A stretch of DNA of 64,000 bases from Bacillus glycinifermentans. GTDB lineage: Bacteria; Bacillota; Bacilli; Bacillales; Bacillaceae. Of this stretch, positions 58,502-64,000 are shown one piece after another; within the stretch, counting starts at the first letter, position 1, and each line of letters opens with the position of its first letter. The stretch covers positions 1 to 64,000 of the forward strand of contig NZ_LECW02000015.1 in assembly GCF_001042475.2 (NCBI RefSeq). The letters are read 5' to 3'. Under the pieces are notes generated by a model. It was given only the letters and a program-made list of their open reading frames with translations. It was not told where the DNA came from and did not search any database. A program made the translations under genes and the position numbers.

Positions 58502-59305
58502 ATGAAACAGAGAATATTGACAGGTGTTCTGGCAGCGGCGATTTTTTTGCCGCTCGTGATTTTGGGCGAGCTGCCGTTCACCCTGCTGGTCTACGCGATG
58601 GGCGTTTTGGCCCTATTTGAACTTTTGAGAATGAAAGGCATGAAGCTTTTGAGCGCTCCGGGCATCATAAGCCTTTTGCTGCTCATGATTTTATTAGTCC
58701 CGAGCCAATTTGGCGGAACCGTGGATATCGCCGTCACGAAAGGGGAAATCGTGTTTTTGGCCGTGATGCTCTTGCTTTCTTATACGGTCTTCAGCAAAAA
58801 CTCGTTTTCTTTTGATGAGGCAGCTTTTGCTGCTTTGGCTGCGATTTATATCGGATTCGGTTTTTATTATTTTATCGAAATCAGAAGCATCGGCCTCAGC
58901 TATGTCTTTTTCGCGATCGGCGTCGTCTGGTCGACGGATTCGGGCGCTTATTTTATCGGAAAGGCGCTCGGTAAGCGCAAGCTCTGGCCCGAGATCAGCC
59001 CCAACAAAACGATTGAAGGCTTTTGGGGAGGCATTTTGACAGCTGTCGTCTTTTCGGCCGTTTACCAGGCTGCAACAGGTTTTCCGCATTCGTATTTATT
59101 CGTGCTTTTGATCACCGTGCTTTTGTCGATCGTCGGGCAGCTCGGCGATTTGGCCGAATCTGCGTTCAAGCGGCATTACCATGTGAAAGACTCCGGACGG
59201 ATTCTTCCCGGACACGGCGGAATGCTCGACCGCTTTGACAGCTTTTTATTTGTCATGCCGGTTTTATACTTCTTGCTTGTTCTTTTTCAGCCGTTCGGGC
59301 TATGA
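58502..59305 (+). CDS. cdsA: Phosphatidate cytidylyltransferase
   Basis: CdsA makes CDP-diacylglycerol at the membrane. The 267 residues have about seven hydrophobic segments and the family signature spanning STDSGAYFIGKALGKRKLWP, SPNKTIEGFWGG and GHGGMLDRFDS. An ATG at 58493 is too close to its SD, so 58502 is used. Confidence 0.95.
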   Translation: MKQRILTGVLAAAIFLPLVILGELPFTLLVYAMGVLALFELLRMKGMKLLSAPGIISLLLLMILLVPSQFGGTVDIAVTKGEIVFLAVMLLLSYTVFSKNSFSFDEAAFAALAAIYIGFGFYYFIEIRSIGLSYVFFAIGVVWSTDSGAYFIGKALGKRKLWPEISPNKTIEGFWGGILTAVVFSAVYQAATGFPHSYLFVLLITVLLSIVGQLGDLAESAFKRHYHVKDSGRILPGHGGMLDRFDSFLFVMPVLYFLLVLFQPFGL

Positions 59306-59349
59306 TAGAGAAGTACTGATAGCTAGAAAGAAACAGAGGTGCGGCAATT

Positions 59350-60501
59350 TTGAAGAACATATGTCTATTGGGGGCGACAGGCTCCATCGGAGAACAGACG
59401 CTTGATATCATAAAAGCACACGGCGATAAATTTCGTCTTGCAGCGATGACGTTTGGCAAAAATGTGGAAAAAGCGGCTGAGATCATCGAAACGTTTAAAC
59501 CGAAATACGTAGCCGCCGGTGATGAGCGTACATATAAAAAATTAAAACAGCTTTCTTTTTCCTACTCCTTTCAAACGGGAGTCGGGGAAGAAGCTTTAAT
59601 CGAAGCGGCCGTTTTTCCGGAAGCGGATATCGTCGTCAATGCTCTTGTCGGAAGCGTCGGCCTCATTCCGACGTTAAAGGCGATAGAGCATAAAAAAACA
59701 ATTGCGCTTGCAAATAAGGAAACTCTTGTGACAGCCGGACATATAGTGAAAGAACACGCAAAACAATACGATGTTCCATTGCTGCCCGTCGACAGCGAGC
59801 ATTCTGCGATTTTTCAATGCCTTCAGGGCGAAAATCCGAAACAGATCAAGCGCCTTGTCATCACGGCTTCGGGCGGAAGTTTCAGAGACAGAACGAGAAA
59901 AGAGCTGGAAGGCGTAACGGTCGAGGAAGCCCTCAACCATCCAAATTGGTCGATGGGTGCAAAAATTACGATCGATTCGGCTACAATGATGAATAAAGGG
60001 CTCGAAGTCATTGAAGCGCACTGGCTTTTCGACCTGCCGTACGAACAGATCGATGTTTTGCTGCACAAGGAAAGCATCATCCATTCAATGGTCGAGTTCC
60101 ATGACAGAAGCGTCATCGCCCAGCTCGGCACACCTGATATGAGAGTGCCGATCCAATACGCGCTCAGCTATCCGGAGCGCCTGCCGTTTGAAGAAGCGAA
60201 ATCTCTCGAGCTGTGGGAGATCGGCCAGCTGAATTTTGCCCAAGCTGATGCTGAAAGGTTCCGCTGCTTACAATTCGCATATGAATCAGGTAAAATAGGC
60301 GGTACAATGCCGACCGTTTTAAATGCGGCCAACGAGGAAGCCGTTGCAGCGTTTCTGTCAGGCAGGATTACCTTTTTGGAAATCGAAGACATCATTGAAA
60401 AAGCATTGGAACGTCATCAGGCGATTGCAAAGCCTAGCCTTCAGGAGATCCGTGAAGTGGACAAAGATGCCAGAAGGTTTGTCCAAACATTACTCACATA
60501 A
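59350..60501 (+). CDS. dxr: 1-deoxy-D-xylulose 5-phosphate reductoisomerase
   Basis: Dxr makes MEP, the committed step of isoprenoid synthesis that feeds UppS. The 383 residues start at TTG 59350 with SD GAGGTG, giving [19 protein letters not shown]-binding, [19 protein letters not shown] and GGSFRD motifs are all present. Its position next to uppS is functionally coherent. Confidence 0.97.
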   Translation: MKNICLLGATGSIGEQTLDIIKAHGDKFRLAAMTFGKNVEKAAEIIETFKPKYVAAGDERTYKKLKQLSFSYSFQTGVGEEALIEAAVFPEADIVVNALVGSVGLIPTLKAIEHKKTIALANKETLVTAGHIVKEHAKQYDVPLLPVDSEHSAIFQCLQGENPKQIKRLVITASGGSFRDRTRKELEGVTVEEALNHPNWSMGAKITIDSATMMNKGLEVIEAHWLFDLPYEQIDVLLHKESIIHSMVEFHDRSVIAQLGTPDMRVPIQYALSYPERLPFEEAKSLELWEIGQLNFAQADAERFRCLQFAYESGKIGGTMPTVLNAANEEAVAAFLSGRITFLEIEDIIEKALERHQAIAKPSLQEIREVDKDARRFVQTLLT

Positions 60502-60507
60502 GGTGGT

Positions 60508-61773
60508 ATGTCCGTGAATACTGTGATAGCTTTTATTCTCATTTTTGGAACGCTCGTTTTTTTTCATGAGCTGGGCCATTTAATCCTTGCCCAAAGAGCG
60601 GGGATCCTGTGCCGGGAGTTTGCCATCGGCTTCGGCCCGAAGATCTTTTCGTTTAAGAAAAATGAGACCGTCTATACGATCCGACTGCTTCCGATCGGCG
60701 GCTTTGTCCGGATGGCCGGCGAAGATCCCGAAATGGTCGAGGTCAAGCCGGGTTATACGGTCGGACTTTTGTTCAACAAAGAAAACAAAGTCGAAAAAAT
60801 CATTATTAATCAAAAAGAAAAATATCCTGATGCATTGGTCATCGAAGTCGAAGAGGCCGATTTGGAGCACCAGATGAGAATTTCCGGCTATGAGCAAGGC
60901 AATGAGGATCAGCTCGTTTCCTTTTCCGTCAGCGAAACGTCATTTTTCATCGTCGACGGGGAAGAAGTGCAGGTTGCACCGTACAACCGCCAATTTCATT
61001 CGAAAACGGTCTGGCAGCGCATCAAAGCAATTGCAGCCGGTCCGATCATGAACTTTATTCTGGCTTACGTGATTCTCGTCATGCTCGGCTTGATGCAGGG
61101 CGTGCCGTCAGATGAGCCGGTGCTCGGAAAGCTGATCGACAACGGACGTGCAGCTGAAGCCGGACTCAAGGAAGGCGACCGCATCCAGACGATCAACGGA
61201 GAAAAAATGTCTTCGTGGACCGATATTGTCAATACGGTCAGGGAGCATCCGGAAAAGGAACTGAAGATCGTCCTGACGCGCGACAATGTCAAGATGACGA
61301 AATATGTGACCCCTGAATCGGTCAAATCGGGGAAAGAAACCGTCGGCAGATTCGGCGCCTATAACCCCGTGCAAAAAGGTATTTTAACATCGATTTCATA
61401 CGGCGCGACCGAAACCGTCGCTGTGGCGCAGAATATCGTCACAAGCCTGAGCAAAATCGTGACGGGCCAGTTTTCGATCGATATGCTGGCTGGACCTGTC
61501 GGCATCTATGATATGACAGAGCAAGTGGCGAAAACGGGCATCATCAACCTGCTGAAGCTTGCCGCCTTTTTAAGCATTAACCTCGGGATTGTCAACCTCC
61601 TGCCGATTCCGGCTTTGGACGGCGGAAGGCTGTTGTTTCTGTTGATTGAAGCGGTCCGCGGAAAGCCGATCAACCGGGAAAAAGAAGCATTCGTCGTATT
61701 CATCGGCGTGGCGTTTCTGATGCTGTTGATGCTTGTCGTCACATGGAATGACATCCAGCGTTTATTTTTATAA
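60508..61773 (+). CDS. rasP: Site-2 intramembrane metalloprotease RasP
   Basis: RasP cuts anti-sigma factors such as RsiW, and FtsL and signal peptides, inside the membrane. In the 421 residues the zinc motif HELGH is at 20-24 in the first helix. A PDZ domain lies at about residues 190-280, and the second active-site motif NLLPIPALDGG is in a later helix. It follows the dxr stop by 6 bases. Also called rseP or yluC. Confidence 0.96.
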   Translation: MSVNTVIAFILIFGTLVFFHELGHLILAQRAGILCREFAIGFGPKIFSFKKNETVYTIRLLPIGGFVRMAGEDPEMVEVKPGYTVGLLFNKENKVEKIIINQKEKYPDALVIEVEEADLEHQMRISGYEQGNEDQLVSFSVSETSFFIVDGEEVQVAPYNRQFHSKTVWQRIKAIAAGPIMNFILAYVILVMLGLMQGVPSDEPVLGKLIDNGRAAEAGLKEGDRIQTINGEKMSSWTDIVNTVREHPEKELKIVLTRDNVKMTKYVTPESVKSGKETVGRFGAYNPVQKGILTSISYGATETVAVAQNIVTSLSKIVTGQFSIDMLAGPVGIYDMTEQVAKTGIINLLKLAAFLSINLGIVNLLPIPALDGGRLLFLLIEAVRGKPINREKEAFVVFIGVAFLMLLMLVVTWNDIQRLFL

Positions 61774-61819
61774 AAATGAATGAAAAGTAACCAATTGACA
61801 TAAATGAGGTGCGAACGAA

Positions 61820-63538
61820 ATGAGACAGAGCAGGACTCTAATTCCGACGCTCCGGGAAGTGCCGGCTGATGCGGAGGCGAAAAGCCATCAGCTCCTTCTC
61901 AGAGCGGGTTTTATCCGACAAAATACGAGCGGCGTATACAGCTATATGCCCCTTGCCAATAAAGTAATTCAAAAAATCCAGGCCATCGTCCGCGAAGAGA
62001 TGGAAAACATCAACGCCGTTGAAATGCTGATGCCGGCGCTGCAGCAGGCAGAAACTTGGCAGGAATCCGGAAGATGGTATACATACGGACCTGAGCTGAT
62101 GAGGCTGAAAGACCGCCACGGCCGCGAATTCGCGCTCGGCGCCACACACGAAGAGGTCATCACGAGCATCGTACGGGACGAAATCAAATCGTACAAGCGG
62201 CTTCCGCTGACCCTCTATCAGATCCAATCCAAATTCCGCGATGAAAAGCGTCCGCGTTTCGGATTGCTGAGAGGCCGCGAATTCATCATGAAAGACGCGT
62301 ATTCTTTCCATTCATCTGCTGAAAGCCTTGATGAGACATACCATGATATGTACCAGGCTTACATGAACGTCTTTACGAGATGCGGCTTGAATTTCAGGCC
62401 GGTTATCGCCGACTCCGGTGCAATGGGCGGAAAGGACACGCATGAATTCATGGCGCTTTCCGATGTCGGGGAAGATACGATTGCCTACTCCGATCAGTCG
62501 TCATACGCGGCCAACATCGAAATGGCAGAAGTGCTGGAATCCGCTGAAGCCAAAAACGAAGACATGAAAGAGCTTCAGGAAGTCCATACGCCAGGCGTGA
62601 AAACGATTGAAGAGCTTGCCGCATTTTTACACGTATCCCCGTCAGACTGTATCAAATCGATGCTGCTGAAAGCGGACGACCGCTTCGTCCTCGTCTTGAC
62701 AAGAGGGGACCATGAAGTGAACGATATTAAGGTGAAAAATCTGCTGAACGCGCAAACGATCGAATTCGCAAGCGCTGAAGAGGTCCAAGAGGTCATCGGG
62801 ACAGAGCCGGGCTTTGTCGGACCGATAGGCCTTAACGCGGACATCGAGGTATACGCCGATTTCGCCGTAAAAGCGATGGCAAATGCAGCCGCAGGCGCGA
62901 ACAAAGCTGACTACCATTATCAAAACGTCAATATCAGCCGCGATGCGGGCAATGTCACATACGCTGACATCCGCTTCATCCAGGAGGGAGATCCGTCCCC
63001 TGACGGCAAAGGGACGATCCGCTTTGCAAAGGGAATCGAAGTCGGACAGGTATTCAAGCTCGGCACCCGCTATTCAGAAGCGATGGATGCGACATTCCTT
63101 GACGAAAACGGCCGCGCCAAGCCGATGCTGATGGGCTGCTACGGAATCGGTATTTCACGGACGCTTTCCGCCATCGTCGAACAGCATCACGACGAGAAAG
63201 GCCTGATCTGGCCGCTTAGCGTGAGCCCGTATGACCTTCACATTCTCGCGCTCAACATGAAAAATGACGCACAGGCCGAGCTTGCTGAACGATTATACGG
63301 CGAATTTAAGGCGAAGGGCTATGACGTTTTATTTGACGACCGGGCTGAGAGGGCCGGCGTAAAATTTGCGGACTCCGATCTCATCGGCCTTCCGATCCGT
63401 ATCACGGTCGGAAAGCGCGCTGACGAAGGCGTTGTCGAAGTGAAAATCCGCAAAACCGGGGAGACTTTTGAAGTCGCAGCCGCCGAGCTTTCAGACTTCA
63501 TCGAAAAGCAAATCAAGAGCTTATCTTCACATTCATAA
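61820..63538 (+). CDS. proS: Prolyl-tRNA synthetase
   Basis: ProS is a class II synthetase. In the 572 residues the motif 2 region [21 protein letters not shown] is split into its parts, and an editing (INS) domain lies at about 240-380. Motif 3 is [11 protein letters not shown], and an anticodon domain ends the protein. No T-box was seen in the 46 bases upstream, so it appears to depend on operon transcription. Confidence 0.97.
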   Translation: MRQSRTLIPTLREVPADAEAKSHQLLLRAGFIRQNTSGVYSYMPLANKVIQKIQAIVREEMENINAVEMLMPALQQAETWQESGRWYTYGPELMRLKDRHGREFALGATHEEVITSIVRDEIKSYKRLPLTLYQIQSKFRDEKRPRFGLLRGREFIMKDAYSFHSSAESLDETYHDMYQAYMNVFTRCGLNFRPVIADSGAMGGKDTHEFMALSDVGEDTIAYSDQSSYAANIEMAEVLESAEAKNEDMKELQEVHTPGVKTIEELAAFLHVSPSDCIKSMLLKADDRFVLVLTRGDHEVNDIKVKNLLNAQTIEFASAEEVQEVIGTEPGFVGPIGLNADIEVYADFAVKAMANAAAGANKADYHYQNVNISRDAGNVTYADIRFIQEGDPSPDGKGTIRFAKGIEVGQVFKLGTRYSEAMDATFLDENGRAKPMLMGCYGIGISRTLSAIVEQHHDEKGLIWPLSVSPYDLHILALNMKNDAQAELAERLYGEFKAKGYDVLFDDRAERAGVKFADSDLIGLPIRITVGKRADEGVVEVKIRKTGETFEVAAAELSDFIEKQIKSLSSHS

Positions 63539-63558
63539 ACGTGTTACACTAAAGTAAA

Positions 63559-63605
63559 GGAAGGTACCTCGGGAATCCCTGAGGTACCTTCCATTATGAT
63601 TTTCT
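63559..63605 (+). terminator. Probable terminator between proS and polC
   Basis: A perfect 12-bp stem (63559-63570 with 63581-63592) around a 10-base loop is followed by an interrupted T-rich tail. Confidence 0.7.
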
Positions 63606-63623
63606 TTTAGGGAGGAATCTGTC

Positions 63624-64000
63624 TTGGAAGACCAGCTTTCTGTCAACAGAAGACAGTTTCAAATTCTTCTGCAGCAGCTGAATTTTACCGAAGATACAGT
63701 GATCCGCCATCTTGAAGGCGGGCAGATCATCAAGCTAACCGTTCATAAAAACAAGAAGACCTGGAATTTCCACTTTCAATTTAAAGCCGTGCTGCCGTAT
63801 CAGGTTTTCGAACGATTTCATCACCAGCTGACACGCACCTTTTCCCATATCGCACAAGTGACATGCTCAATCGAAGCCGAAGACCGGACGGTGGACGAGC
63901 AGCTCATCCAGGACTACTGGACGCGCTGCATTCAAGAATTAGACGGCATTTCTCCGCCGATTTTAACGCTTTTGAATGAGCAAAAACCTAAACTTTCAGG
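63624..64000 (+). CDS. polC: DNA polymerase III PolC, N-terminal part (3' end outside window)
   Basis: PolC is the main replicative polymerase of low-GC Gram-positives, with its own 3'-5' exonuclease. About 125 residues are visible from TTG 63624, preceded by SD GGGAGG. The start MEDQLSVNRRQFQILLQQL and the SCIEEL-like CIQELDGISPPILTLLNEQKPKL segment match B. subtilis PolC. Only the N-terminal domain is present; polymerase motifs lie beyond the window. Confidence 0.95.
   Translation, partial: MEDQLSVNRRQFQILLQQLNFTEDTVIRHLEGGQIIKLTVHKNKKTWNFHFQFKAVLPYQVFERFHHQLTRTFSHIAQVTCSIEAEDRTVDEQLIQDYWTRCIQELDGISPPILTLLNEQKPKLS

Noticed and set aside
61774..61819. T-box riboswitch for proS
   Set aside because: The gap is only 46 bases, with no specifier loop or T-box sequence.
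63545..63550. Extended -10 (TG-T-TACACT) after proS
   Set aside because: No -35 and the proS terminator follows directly.

Overview
The window is a stretch of core chromosome from a Bacillus of the B. subtilis group. Protein sequences and gene order match B. subtilis 168 from memory almost gene for gene. The divergence and the GC-rich third positions look more like the B. licheniformis clade, but that placement is inference and no database was searched. Every gene is on the plus strand. I find 70 protein genes; plsX is cut at the left edge and polC at the right edge. I see no tRNA, rRNA, CRISPR array, insertion sequence or prophage.

Layout. (1) 1-2633: tail of the fatty acid operon plsX-fabD-fabG-acpP. 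(2) 2779-8190: rnc-smc-ftsY (RNA processing, chromosome condensation, SRP receptor). (3) 8264-12904: ylxM-ffh (SRP), rpsP-khpA, ylqD-rimM-trmD, then rplS with its own promoter and structured leader. (4) 13019-16687: rbgA (50S assembly), rnhB, and the pair ylqG-ylqH, which resembles the FliK/FlhB flagellar length-control partners. (5) 16785-22262: sucCD (TCA cycle), dprA, topA. (6) 22309-27387: trmFO, then xerC-hslV-hslU-codY. (7) 27388-54277: the large fla/che operon. It has 32 genes, from flgB to sigD and swrB. They encode the basal body, hook, type III export apparatus, C-ring, stator-associated proteins, chemotaxis signalling and the flagellar sigma factor. (8) 54297-64000: rpsB-tsf, pyrH-frr, uppS-cdsA-dxr-rasP-proS and the start of polC.

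How it works together. The fla/che block is tightly packed. Many genes overlap by 4-11 bases, which implies translational coupling. CodY, encoded just upstream, is known in B. subtilis to repress fla/che; a CodY-box-like 15-mer lies in the 341-base gap between codY and flgB. That gap also holds a perfect 20-bp inverted repeat and a sigma-A-type promoter whose -10 lies inside a second inverted repeat. SigD, near the end of the operon, drives late flagellar genes elsewhere. A good intrinsic terminator sits between sigD and swrB. Intrinsic terminators separate most housekeeping units.

I found no clearly new biological system. The observations most worth a second look are regulatory: the codY-flgB gap, a stem-loop between an orphan Shine-Dalgarno and the swrD start, the sigD/swrB terminator and the rpsB leader. 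The YlqG/YlqH export-switch-like pair, encoded far from the flagellar operon, is the most interesting protein-level observation.
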